This document shows positions 22,677-32,923 of a DNA stretch of 64,000 nucleotides, piece by piece. The translations under genes were made by a program, and so were the position numbers. Source of the stretch: Alligator mississippiensis (taxonomy: Eukaryota; Chordata; Crocodylia; Alligatoridae); NCBI RefSeq assembly GCF_030867095.1, contig NC_081832.1, forward strand, positions 61,799,444 to 61,863,443, read 5' to 3'. The stretch's first letter is position 1. Every line of letters begins with the position of its first letter. The notes beneath the pieces were generated by a model that did no database searches, was not told the DNA's origin, and saw nothing but the letters and a program-made list of their open reading frames with translations.

Positions 22677-23480
22677 TTACACATAAACCGGTTTAAGTGA
22701 TTGGAAACTGGTTTAAGCCTGTAACAGAAAAAAAGCTCAGGGCACATAAACCAGTTTAAAAATGGCTGAAACTGGTTTAAGATAAACCTGGTTGAATGTA
22801 GTATCAGACTTAACTGATTTGGGTCAAACCGGGTTATGAAATTTCTGTCCCAGATCTATTCCTGGTTCAAGTTAAACCAGAGTCCTCCAGCATCCCAGCA
22901 TGCTTTCCAGCTCTAGGCTGGGCTGTGCTGTGTGATTCTGCTCCAGAGACCAGGGCTGGCCCCACCCCTCCGCTCCCTAGCTGGAGCAGCGAGGGCTGGC
23001 TAACAAGGGGATGGGGGGGCAAGTCCAGCTGGGGATGCAGCCCAGTGGGGGGGAGGGGGGAAGGCTGCCCCCCCACCCCCAGGCAAACCCTGGCTGGCGT
23101 CTGGAGCTGGGGGGGGGGGGGGCATAAACACCCCTTCCCCTCTCAAACTTACTGCTGGCTGTGACTGTAGACTACAAATCCCAGAGGCACCTGGAAGTGG
23201 GAAGAGGAAGTGATCAGCAACTCTGAAGAGTCTTAATGTTGTGACTTGGGACTGCAAATCCCAGAGACCTGGGGGCAGCAGGAAGAGGAAGCAAACAGAG
23301 TTATGCTCTAGCATCCCCTGGTTTCTGGCCTGAGCCACTGCAGGCATGTGCCTGCATTTTCTGAATTAAAGGTAAATGTCTGTTCACTTCTGTTTCAATT
23401 TAATCTCTGCATCTTAAACTAACCTGCAAATACTGAATCAATTCAGCCTTGGGCTTTTTGACTGTCTGTACTTAGCCCAA
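22677..23480 (+). repeat. Unclassified dispersed repeat R1, copy 1 (long form)
   Basis: Homologous, in opposite orientation, to 35374-35841. Shared landmarks in order are: AAACTGGTTTAAGATAAACC, GTAGTATCAGACTTAACTGA, TTCTGTCCCAGATC, CATCCCAGCATGC-type, GCAGGCATGTG, and TCTGTTCACTT near the right end. This copy carries about 300 bp of extra GC-rich sequence in its middle (about 22960-23260), including a 14-G run at 23109-23122 and two units of about 80 bp with GACTACAAATCCCAGAG / GACTGCAAATCCCAGAG. I cannot assign a class: no clear inverted ends, no coding capacity and no tail. Confidence 0.6.
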
Positions 23481-24064
23481 GTGGTAGAGCGGGGGACAAA
23501 CATCCAAGCATTTTCTCAGAAGAACATGGGGAGCTGCTTTAAAGGCTCAGAAATCAGTCATATCAGAGGCCTTCAAAGCATTTACTCAATGGCAGGCTAT
23601 GCACCCTGGCAGCAAGCATACACTGAGCAAAACACCCCACTCCCTGAAGAGACAAAGAGGATGAAGAGACAGGATTACTGAAGGTTTATAGTAGTGGTAG
23701 AGAAGTGGTAAGAGAACCATCAGATGGATCCAAATGGAAGATAGGTTAGCAAAGAGGGGAACAAAAAACTACGGAGAAACTCTGGAAGTCAGACAGTGCT
23801 CATCTCCCAGCTCACAGGAAAGTTTACCACCATGGGGCTAGGATGAGAATCCAGAGTGCATTTTCCACTCACCAGCAACCCACCTCATGATGGTCAAATC
23901 AAAAGCTGGAATTATGTGGTAGCCTCCTCCCTCCAAAGTAGTCTAGTTTTGGGCTCCCCACATGGACCTACTTCTGAACCCTAATCACAACCAACATGCC
24001 AAGGCATGCTGAAATTCAGCAAAGATTACTAACCAAGAAAAATCACCCAGTGGCTGACCTCATA
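23481..24064. other. No gene or classified repeat
   Basis: Nothing recognised. Confidence 0.5.
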
Positions 24065-25077
24065 TAGATGAAAGAAGCTGAATTCATTCTCACAGGCAAG
24101 CTAAGGAAGTACGGGCAGCATGAATGGATTGTTAGGGTGGATAGAAAACTGGCTGAAGCATCAGGTTCAGAGGGTAGTAATCAATGGCTTGATGTCTAGT
24201 TGGCAGCCGGTATCAAGTGGAATGCCCCAGGAGTTAGTCCCAGAGCTAGTTTTGTTCAATATCTTCATCAGTGACCTGGAAGATAGTATAGAGTACACCC
24301 ACATCAAGTTTGCAGATGACACCAAGTTAGGGGGAGTAGTAGATACACTGGAGGGTAAGGCTAGGATTCAGAGTGACCTAGACAAATTAGAGGACTGGGC
24401 CAAAAGAAATCTCATGACAAGTGCAACAAGGACAAGTGCAAAGTCTTGAACTTAGGATGGAACAATCCCGTGCACCGGTACAGGCTGCGGGCTGACTGGC
24501 TGGGCAGCAGCTCTGCAGAGAAGGACCTGGGGGTTATAAGCTGAATATGAGCCAGCAGTGTGCCCTTGTTGTCAAGAAGGCTAACAACATACTGGGCTGC
24601 ATTGGTAGGAGTGTTGCCAGCAGGTCAAGGGAAGTGATTCTTCCCCTCTGTTCAGCACTGGTGAGACCACAACTGGAGTCCTGTGTCCAGTTTTGGGTCC
24701 CTCACTCCAGAAAGGATGTGGACAAATTGGAGAGAGTCCAGTAGAGAGTAATAAAAATGGTTTGGGGGCTGGGGAACATGACTTCTAAACACAGGCTGAG
24801 GGAACTGGGCTTATTTAGTCTGGAGAAGAGAAGACTGAGAGGGAATTTAGTAGCAGCCTTCAACTACCTGAAGTGGGGTTTGAAAGAGGATGTAGCTATT
24901 CTGTTCTTGGTGGTGGCAGATGACAGAACAAGGAGCAATGGTCTCAAGTTGCAGAAAGGGAAGTTTAGGTTAGATATTAGGAAGAATTTTCTCACTAGGA
25001 AGGTAGTAAAAAAGTGGAACAAATTTGCTCCTGGTCAGCCACACCAGCAGGAGGAAGTTCTCTGTCCCCAGTCCTAG
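24065..25077 (+). mobile_element. CR1-family LINE, ORF2 RT fragment (truncated both ends)
   Basis: Three consecutive plus-strand frame pieces (24120-24449, 24547-24744, 24757-25077) encode the C-terminal half of a LINE reverse transcriptase. The piece starts in the region before the QG motif. NIFISDL leads to the palm motif FADD at 24309-24320, then a thumb-like block ([22 protein letters not shown]) and FSLEKRRLRGNLVAAFNYLK. The active-site Asp pair is intact. However, the usual QG turn reads QE, two frameshifts (near 24450 and 24540) and a stop near 24745 kill the frame, and the endonuclease is missing. The protein differs from the CR1 copies at 33 kb and 38 kb, so this is another subfamily. 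The 3' end stops abruptly at about 25075 without a CR1 tail. Confidence 0.8.
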
Positions 25078-25249
25078 TGCTGCTCAACTCCCAGCTTCCC
25101 CCAGGAGCCGATCAGCACTGGGACAGGGTCCCTTTCTGCGTCCCTCCCCGCCCCCCCTCCCAAAACCCCCAAACAAACCTGGTGCTGCATGGCTCCCAGC
25201 TCCCAACAGGTGCTAGAGCCCAAGCAGACTGGAGCTGGGAAGCTCTCAA

Positions 25250-25370
25250 ATTTGCTCCCAACAGGGTACATGTGTAGACACATGACCATGGAAGGCTTAC
25301 TGTGCAGTAATTTCTTGAGCAATAAGTCTATATTGCATTAATAGCACATGTAGACACGCTCAGAGACATT
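25250..25370. mobile_element. Possible small MITE, GTGTAGACAC ends
   Basis: ACATGTGTAGACACATG at 25268-25284 and GCACATGTAGACACGC at 25346-25361 bracket an AT-rich core with TACTGTGCAGTAA. These words recur in the other ATGTCTA-type MITEs of the window. Ends are not resolved. Confidence 0.3.
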
Positions 25371-25673
25371 CATTTTCAGTTTTACCAGTTCAGAAACAAG
25401 TACAAAATTGGTTCTGTTTGCATTAGCTAAACAGCTAAGTTGTCACAGGCTGTTTCCTAGTGGCAAGGAGAAGTAACCTTCCTTGCCAGCTTTCACTCAC
25501 TACACACACATATGCAGCAAGTAGATAAGGAGTGAGACTCCAGTTTCCCTGATAGACCAGGTGCCATCCTCAGAGACTGCTTTATCTTATCCTGCTCAGA
25601 TAGAAAGTGAGACTTTAGCTTAAAGGATTTTCTGATAGGTGGTTGCCTCCTTCAGCTTTACCTGTGCTCAGTT
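25371..25673. other. No gene or classified repeat
   Basis: Nothing recognised. Confidence 0.5.
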
Positions 25674-26016
25674 CTTTAAGCTAGTCATTCTCAACCCTTT
25701 TTCGATCGGGACCCATTTGTAAACATCAGTGGCCAGTCCCAACCCAGTGTCCCTCACTCCCGACCCACTGCCCCCCAGCCCTCCCCCCATGTGTGGGGCA
25801 GGGGGGGCATGGGGATGCCCCAAGCAGCCCCTTGCAGGCTAGAACTCTGCCAGCCTGCAAAGGAAAAGCCAAAGTTTCCAGATTTTTCTCCTTTAAAAGG
25901 AGAATCAATTTTTAAAGTTTGTTGATTTATTGTTAAAAGTGGGTTTGCAACCCTTTCATATATTCCTGCAACCCACTTTGGGTTGTCCACCTGGGTTGAG
26001 AAATGCTGCTTTAAGC
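25674..26016 (-). mobile_element. hAT-type MITE D (327 bp), perfect 8-bp TSD
   Basis: The element is 25682-26008, flanked by a perfect CTTTAAGC duplication at 25674-25681 and 26009-26016. Its ends are TAGTCATTCTCAACCC and, inverted, CAGCATTTCTCAACCC. It is the same family as element C (5513-5853) in reverse orientation. The hairpin TTGCAGGCT…CAGCCTGCAA at 25832-25860 has one mismatch in this copy. Confidence 0.92.
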
Positions 26017-29000
26017 CTTCCACAGCCCTAGTTCCATGTTGACACAATCCTCTTTCTTAGCCTACACTGCACTCTAGTGGTGGATGTTTATTTCTACTGG
26101 CTGCCTGGCAAACCGCCTCTCTTCTGAGTGTAGGCACGCACATAGACTCAGTGCTGTTTCAAAAGGGAATGTTTTAAAAGGGCCTCAGCTGTTGTGGTCT
26201 AATCGTTACTTGTGGACAAATGGGAACAATGCAAACGTAGCAGAACCGCTCCAACTTTAATACCACTTCATCCAGTATTAAAGTGTTTTCCAACATTTGT
26301 GCCGTTGAACTTGTTCACATGGAAGGATTGGAACGTGACAGCTGTGGCCCTTTTGAAATGGCTCCAACAGATGTGCATCCATACCCTGATGCCTGCCCAA
26401 CTGCAAGGCTACAGCTATGGGAACAAAGCTGAAAGGTGCAGGCACCAATAGAGAGAGCAAGATCCAAATTCTGCAACTGGTTTAGGGGGAATGACTAAGA
26501 CTGAAGATAAAGCTTAGAGGAATTAGACTGAATAGCAAGATTTCTTACTACAGAGATGCACAGGACTATGGGACAGTCATTGTGGGAATCATTGGGCATA
26601 TCAGTTACTGAAGCAATGGGGAAGTGACTGGCCCTAGCTGAATTTCTTCAGTAGTTCCATGCTCTTAAAGACCAGTAAGACTCTGGATGCAGGGTGCCAG
26701 CTCCCCATTGCTATGCCCTGTCTACAAAAACCTTTCAGGCTGCGGTAAGGGAGCAGGGGCCAGAAGAGCTGTCTTTGGGGCTGAGCCACAGTAAAGCGTC
26801 TCTCATGCTGCTCATACCACACAGCCAAGCACTGTCATTGCTGAGGAACGCTGTGGTGAGAGAGCTGCACCACTAACATTCTCGTAACAGAAAGGGCATT
26901 ATAGGGAACAGGCCACCCTTGCACGAAGGGGTTGGGATCAAACCAATCACTGGGGAGCAGGCCAGCCCACAAAGATTGGATCTGGAGCTGGACTTGCCTC
27001 AGACTTGGGGGCAAGACCTGGACCTGGGATGCAGTTATGGGGCCGGTCCCATTTCCACATTCACTCCTTAAAGCCTTTTTGAATGTAGTGTATCAGCGAG
27101 GTAAAGTGTGCAGGAGTAAGTGAACCATGATTTTCTGATGCTATCATCACTACCACTCTGTACAGAAGTCTGTGTTGCTGGAGAACCAGGGTTTTAGTGC
27201 CAGTTCCCCAATATAAGACAGAGATAAAGATAGAGAATGAAACATTGTTAAGCATCAGCAGTTTCCCCTATACCACCACCACCACTGCACATTCCCACCA
27301 ATTTTAGGAACTCATACTCAGACCCTCCATCCCCAGTATGTCCTGCTTGCTGTCAGACTGGAAGCAGTATAAAAATAGTTGAGAGAACTATGCCCAGCCC
27401 CAGTAGAAACCAGAAAATTCAGCGTAGCACACAAACATTTAAAACAGTCCAATAAGCTACCCCCATTTGTTTGGAGTTTAATAAATGGTTTAGGGACAGT
27501 GTGGGCAGGGGGTACCAGGTCCCACCATTCTCTTTTTTACTCAAGCCACTTCACTGAAGTTCACATCCCAAAGTGACTGGATACAACGTCAAGACACATT
27601 TGCTATAATTTAAGTGGTTAAATATTCCCTCTCATCCTGGAAACAGATTAGCCCTTCCAGTGGGATTACCATAGATAGAAGAACTGAGCAAATCAACACC
27701 ACAAGCTCTCAAAACACTGACATTTCAAAATAGAGGCAAACTCAGCCCTACATGGCAAAATTGCCTGCTATCTATATGCAAAGAAATAAAACAGCTAATA
27801 TTATCCTCCTGACAACTGCCTGGCCAGACAAGTGCCATGGACTCTTGGCTAGACCATGAGAAAGAGTTTATTGGACAAAAAAACACCTGTAACATGTCTA
27901 GGAATAAAAGACAAAGTTGTTATAAATCAAAAAGTTAAAACAGCTGTAGAGCCAGCCAAGAACCAGGGAATAAAACACATTTGTTTTGTTTATCAGCATT
28001 CAACATAAAAATCAGGCAAAGTCATTCCCCAGCATAGGAAACTGCCTACCAAAATACATTTTTAAATCTAATGCTCAACAAGAGGGTCAGATGAGAGAAA
28101 TAGATCATAACAATCACAGGAGCATCTCTGAGCAAACGCAGAGGCCAGACTAGAAGTCAATGCTGCAAACATTCATCTCAAGAATAACTCTCAGGAAGGA
28201 GCATTCCCTCACCTCTCCTCTGTAAGTATTCATAGTATGCAGCTCTAGTGCAGAGGAACTACGATCACTCTGAATTAGAAAAATCTTAGATATCATGCAT
28301 GCTGGCCAGAGAAAGGAACTGAAGGTGTGATCTGTTGCCACAGCAAAGTATTGCAAGGCAGAAATTCCTGGGACCTGAGAATCTCTACATGTGCTAAAAA
28401 ATACCCCACCATGGCTTGCCACAATACGTGCACATTCAGAAGTGGTGTAAACAGGCCAGGCATCTTGTGTTGTGCAGGGCATGTACAGCAAAGCAACCTG
28501 GCCCAGAATGTAACAGCTGGAGTTGGTCACATGTGACAGTGCCTAAAAGTGACCCAGCCAGAAAGATTACAGCCTAACCTCCCTTAGCAAGAGATGCTAG
28601 ATAGCTGCCAGGCACAAATGCTGAAGTAAGCAAGACCCTGTGCCACACATGAGACCTAAATTATGCAACAGGTTTCAGCAGACATGCAGCAAAGAACTGA
28701 GAGGCCCTCTGCACCACTCCAGCCCAGTGCAACCCACATACTGGCCTCCTTGCATTCATTTATCTTCATATTAACTCAATTTTTTTTTTCACACTGTCCC
28801 ATCTTCAAATATTTTTTGACATGTTGCAGACAGCTGTACTGACCTGACATAACTGCCCCCTAGACACTGCCAGTGAAGAAACTGGTAGTCCAACACCTGG
28901 GTAGTGGGAAGTGGGATTTTGGAAGCCAGGGAGGTGTGGAAGCATGTTAGGATTTTTGGAATGAAGGCTGTTGCTGAGGCTTCTGGTTCTAGGATGTAAA

Positions 29001-31629
29001 ACAGGTACAGAGGTGACTTTCTATTTGATGAAAGACAGTAAGATCCAGGAACAGGGCAAGGGGGGAGGATGCCTCTCCAACTTTGGCCATGCTGAAGTTT
29101 GCTGCCTGGTCAGCATGGGCTCCTGATAAGGTTCCACATGAACAGTCAAGTCTGAGCTCATCTATTGATTGGTGGGGGAGGGACTAAGCCCCTGCTTTAT
29201 GTAGCTCTGGAGCCCAGGGAATAAGCACGGACGCTATTTGACCTTCCCTTGTCTTCCCCCTTCCCAGGGAATTTAACAGCAGCAGAAAGGAGGGCATGAC
29301 TGGCAATGGCAGCACTCACCTTCTGGGCTCTGGGCTTGTGGGAAAGTGGGGGCTCCAGGCAAACCCCACACTGAGAGCTCAGTGTGACACAAAGGTGCAA
29401 GCAAGCTGCCACCCCTGATGGAAGATGGGGACTTGAATTTCTTTTCTCCAATTAATCACCCCCCCACACACACACCCCCCACCTTCCTATCTGCTGCTGC
29501 ATGACCAATGTCATAACCAATGCCCACATTAACCTATTTCAGCTGCAATTATCAGGTAAGATATAGTTAGCTGTGAAGCTGAACTATGGAAATATAACTC
29601 TCCCTCAAGAGGATTGGGGGGTTTTGTTTGTTTTGGTCTTTCTTTAAAAAAAACAAAGCCAAGACTGTGGAGCACACAAACAAAAAGACTCTCTAAATTG
29701 CACAGCATTAGAAGTGCCTCACACAAGTAACTGGCAGCCGCTGGTGTACGGTGCCAGGAGGCCAAAGAACATGGGCACCTAGGTGGTAGCTTACTGTTGC
29801 CTGGGCTGATTTCCAAGAAGGGCACGGTACTTTCACTCAGTGCTAGGTAGTGAGAGCCTTGATAGGCATCTAATCCACAGCACCACCCTGTGTAACAGCA
29901 ACACCCCTCCTTTAATATACACACAACAGCCACCCACTCTCAGCATTGCACAACTCAGCTGGGATAGCAACAGCCAGTCTTGAGAATAGGATCCAAGCAA
30001 CCTGCTCTTTCTGTCCTTCCCCACTTCCACCTTATTGCACTCGTTGCCTGAACGGTACTCTCACCAGTGCAAAGCGACTTTCTCTAGTCAGCCAGAATTT
30101 GCAGTCTCACCTGACTGACTGGTACGTTTCTTGAGGGGGAAAAAATAGTTAATCTCCTATGGTCAAGTCTGGATTGATGTTACCCACAAGCCCCTTTTTC
30201 TGCTACTCTAGGTGTTACTATGCGCTGTCAAGGTGCTGCCTAACCAGGTGCAGCTGAACTAGTTGCAACATTTCTGCCCCTTCTCCAGGAGCCAAGAGCA
30301 CAGAACTGCCTCTGTCCCTAGTGATTTATGCCATATTCCTCCATGCAGGCTCTGAATGCCCTTCTTGTTGCCCTCACACTGCAGACACCTGCATGGAAGT
30401 TCAGACCGAGGCGTGTTAAACAGTGTTGCTGACTGCCCTGATGTACATCGCCATCCGTTCCGAGGAAAAGCTTAGGCATTTTAATTATATAATAATGCTG
30501 TCACATTTTGGATAGCAAAACAGCTGCTTTTTTTGTCCTGAGAGGGAAGAGGAAGAGAAGAACCAGTTCATTAAATCTATTTTAGGAAGTCAGTAAATAA
30601 GATCAAAGCCACAGATATTTAATATACATATGAAAGAGTGTGAGAAGGGAGTTGGTACTTAAGTGCCAAACTCTACAGCAGGTAGTTTGAGGAGCATGGG
30701 GTAGATGTACAAGACCCGAGGCCCAGGAGGAGCTAATGAGAAACAAGTTCTGCCCTGTTGAAACTTACCACTTGATGATAATAATAGTTAGTGTCAATTT
30801 GCTTGTTACCCAAGATTGTTTCTCTTTCCCACACCCAAATATTCAGGTTATGCTGCATCAGTATTTCACAGGGGTTGGCTGAGCTCAGCTGCCAGCCTCC
30901 TTCAAATCCAGCCAACCAGGCTGCCTTCTGTCAGCCTTTTCATAAGATGCTTTGAACGAAGCAACACAGGCAACCAGAGACTGACACCCAGCGACCAGCG
31001 CTGTGCTGCTTATTAGTCCTGCTGGATGTTTCAGCAGGCTGAGGCGGGATTGGCAGACAGCTGAGGTTTGAACTGCAGAGGGCGGATTTGGCAAGGCTCC
31101 TTGTCTCCCAGGCAGTAACTGCAAAGGCCAGAAACCTACTGATTACGCGGAGGGAAGTCAGGTTTGCACCCCCCCATGGGAGAGAGCAGCTGAGGGGCTC
31201 GAGCCTCTTCAACCCTTGCACATCGGCCACGCTAGTCTCTCCAGGGCACCGGGCTTTTGAAGATGTGTTTTTGCTGCACTCCAGCCTGTTGCTTCCTGTC
31301 ATAAACAGACCATTTCCCCACATACAAATCAGTGCACTTGCCCCTTCTGGAGCGGCGGCCGCCTTACCGCACAGGCCTTGCTGGTGCTCCTAAAGCTGAT
31401 GGGCGAGGCGGGTTTCCCTTGCAGCAGTCGGAGGCAGGTGTCACATCCCAGGAACTGGCCAGCCCGGAGCACGCTTTGCCTTTGAAGCAGCAGGTGCCTG
31501 TCTTGCTGGCAAGAGGCGCCTGGGCAAGCTGACAGTACTTACGTGGCAGGGGAAAAACACCATGTATCTGGGTCCATGAAGGCAGTTCTCCTTAAGCGTT
31601 CCTGGGGATATCTGTTCTTCTGGTGTGGT
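26017..31629. other. Long unique stretch, no gene recognised
   Basis: Over 5.6 kb I found no identifiable repeat family apart from a short C/CA-rich patch at 29456-29482, and no exon with convincing splice signals and protein homology. If the minus-strand gene that begins at 32124 continues in this window, its first intron would occupy this sequence. Confidence 0.45.
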
Positions 31630-31660
31630 TCAGTACCCTCCCCTCCCCTCCCCTCCCCTG
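31630..31660. repeat. (TCCCC)n simple repeat
   Basis: Five to six consecutive CTCCC/TCCCC units at about 31636-31660. Confidence 0.85.
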
Positions 31661-31959
31661 AGGTTTTGGGGCTTAAAGCCCACTTTATGGAAATAGACAG
31701 CTCCTGCTCCTGCCTGGCTGAGGGCAGGCGAAACTCGGGGACATCCGAACCCCAAACTTCCTGCACATAGGATGCCCGCCAAAGAACTGGAAATATCTGG
31801 TGGGGGTGGAGGATGTTTGCCAGTTGCAGGGCCACTTACAGCTCTGGACTGACTCACAGATTTGGACTTGATTTAGTTTGGAACATGACAAATTTCTTAA
31901 AAAAAAACAAAATAAAACAGCCTGGGGAAGCTGGCAAAGCGCCTGCTGCCCTGGCAGGG

Positions 31960-32410
31960 CCATATGCGTGGCCGGGCACCCGCAAGGAGCTGGCGGGAAG
32001 AAGGCGCGGGAGCCCGGATCGCGGCCGGCGCAGTGCCCCCCGGCCCCGCGCACTCACCCGCGCTGTGGCTGCCGCTGCCCACGCGGATGGTGGTGCCCAG
32101 CAGGACGGACTCGGCGTTGCCCATGGTGCGGCTCGGGCTCCCGGTGCTCGCAGAGACTCCAGCCCTTGGCAGCCCGCGCCGCTCCCGCCAGATCCGCGTT
32201 CGAACCCGCGCCCGCCCCCGCCGCCGCTGCCAGCCACTCCGCGCCCGCGGGCCGGGCCGGCCGGGCTGAGCCAGGCGGGGCGGGGCGGCGCGGGGTGGCG
32301 CGCACCTGCCCGGCCCCGGGAAAGCCTGTCTCGCTGCAGCGCTCCCGCCACAGCGCGCTTGCTAAAGTCCTCCTTGGGCTTCGCTGGTTGCCCCTGCCCC
32401 CTTGTCGCTG
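31960..32410. promoter_or_regulatory. CpG island with GC boxes (promoter of minus-strand gene)
   Basis: This is by far the most CpG-dense host sequence of the window; CpG is common here and rare in the flanks. A GC-box cluster (repeated GGGGCGG) lies at 32274-32295, about 150-170 bp upstream of the minus-strand ATG at 32124. No TATA box is evident at a suitable distance. An inverted CCAAT box lies near 32431-32436. The arrangement fits a TATA-less, dispersed-start CpG-island promoter driving transcription toward lower coordinates. The bidirectional potential of such islands means a plus-strand transcript cannot be excluded. Confidence 0.75.
32058..32124 (-). CDS. First coding exon of an unidentified, probably N-myristoylated protein
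   Basis: On the minus strand an ATG at 32124-32122 in good initiation context (purine at -3, G at +4) opens a frame coding MGNAESVLLGTTIRVGSGSH and two further residues (Ser, Ala). After 67 coding bases comes a canonical 5' splice site, CGG|GTGAGT, with the intron starting at 32057; the exon ends in phase 1. Gly2 with Asn3 and Ser6 after Met1 is a classical N-myristoyltransferase signal, so the product would probably be membrane-anchored. Position inside a CpG island with upstream GC boxes supports a real transcription start. Reading on past the donor gives only low-complexity sequence, which supports splicing there. I do not recognise the protein from 22 residues. The following exons should lie below 31960, but none was found with confidence. 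Confidence 0.6.
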
Positions 32411-32419
32411 CAGGCCTCG

Positions 32420-32600
32420 GGGTGTTTTTAACCAATGAATAAATATTGTGAAGCGCTGAGGTGGAAGGGTTGATGGACATATAACGTGGACATGTCTAGC
32501 ACAGGAGTTCTCAGATTCCTTACGTTAGGACGTGTCTAATACAATAGAAATAATAATACAAATAAGCATAATTTTAAAAGTCTGCATAATTATGCAGAGG
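32420..32600 (+). repeat. Inverted-pair repeat R2, copy 1 (beside the CpG island)
   Basis: Homologous, in inverted orientation, to 46905-47095. Shared blocks include AACCAATGAATAAATATTGT, CACAGGAGTTCTCAGATTCC, GTCTAATACAATAGA, ACAAATAAGCATAAT and GTCTGCATAATTAT. Class unknown; possibly an old SINE or conserved element. Identity is high in blocks and broken by small indels. Confidence 0.65.
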
Positions 32601-32679
32601 TGTTCCAGAGGCACCGGGTGCTGGCTGGGGACTTTGGCTCCACCGTGCCAACGCTGCTGCTGGGACCAAAGCTGGAGGT

Positions 32680-32910
32680 TTCTGGCTGCAGGGTTTTGCC
32701 CCTCTGCTCAGGGTCAGGCTGATCATCAAATCTGGGGGCAGAAAGGAATTTTACCCCATGGTCAGGCTGGTATGGACTGGGGAGAGGGGTGCCATCCCCT
32801 TTAGCAGGAGTGTGGCCCTCCACTGGGGATCTCTCCGGCTTGTACTGACAGCGTTTCACAGAAGCAGAAGGTCAGGAGGTCGGCTGCTGCTGTTCCCCTG
32901 CTTTCCCTGT
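32680..32910 (+). repeat. LINE 3'-UTR-like repeat R3, copy 1
   Basis: Directly repeated at about 35866-36090. Shared blocks are TTTTGCCCCTC…CTCAGGGTCA, GGAATTTTACCC, ATGGTCAG.TTGGTATGGAC and TTTCACAGAAGCAG. The GGAAGGAATTTTnCCC…GGTCAGnnTGG pattern resembles the 3' UTR of CR1/L3-like LINEs in reptiles. It ends right against the CR1 at 32924. Confidence 0.6.
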
Positions 32911-32923
32911 GGCAGGTTCAGGT

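Noticed and set aside
22237-22686. 149-codon plus-strand open frame
   Set aside because: No domain recognised, and it runs into repeat R1.
31330-31570. Two minus-strand donor-like sites (GTAAGG near 31358, GTAAGT near 31547) as alternative first exons
   Set aside because: No matching acceptors, conserved frame or promoter signal. Donor-like words are common by chance.
31813-32480. Three long open frames over the CpG island (186-209 codons, both strands)
   Set aside because: They come from GC-rich composition lacking stop codons. Only the short minus-strand frame starting at 32124 has good start context and a splice donor.
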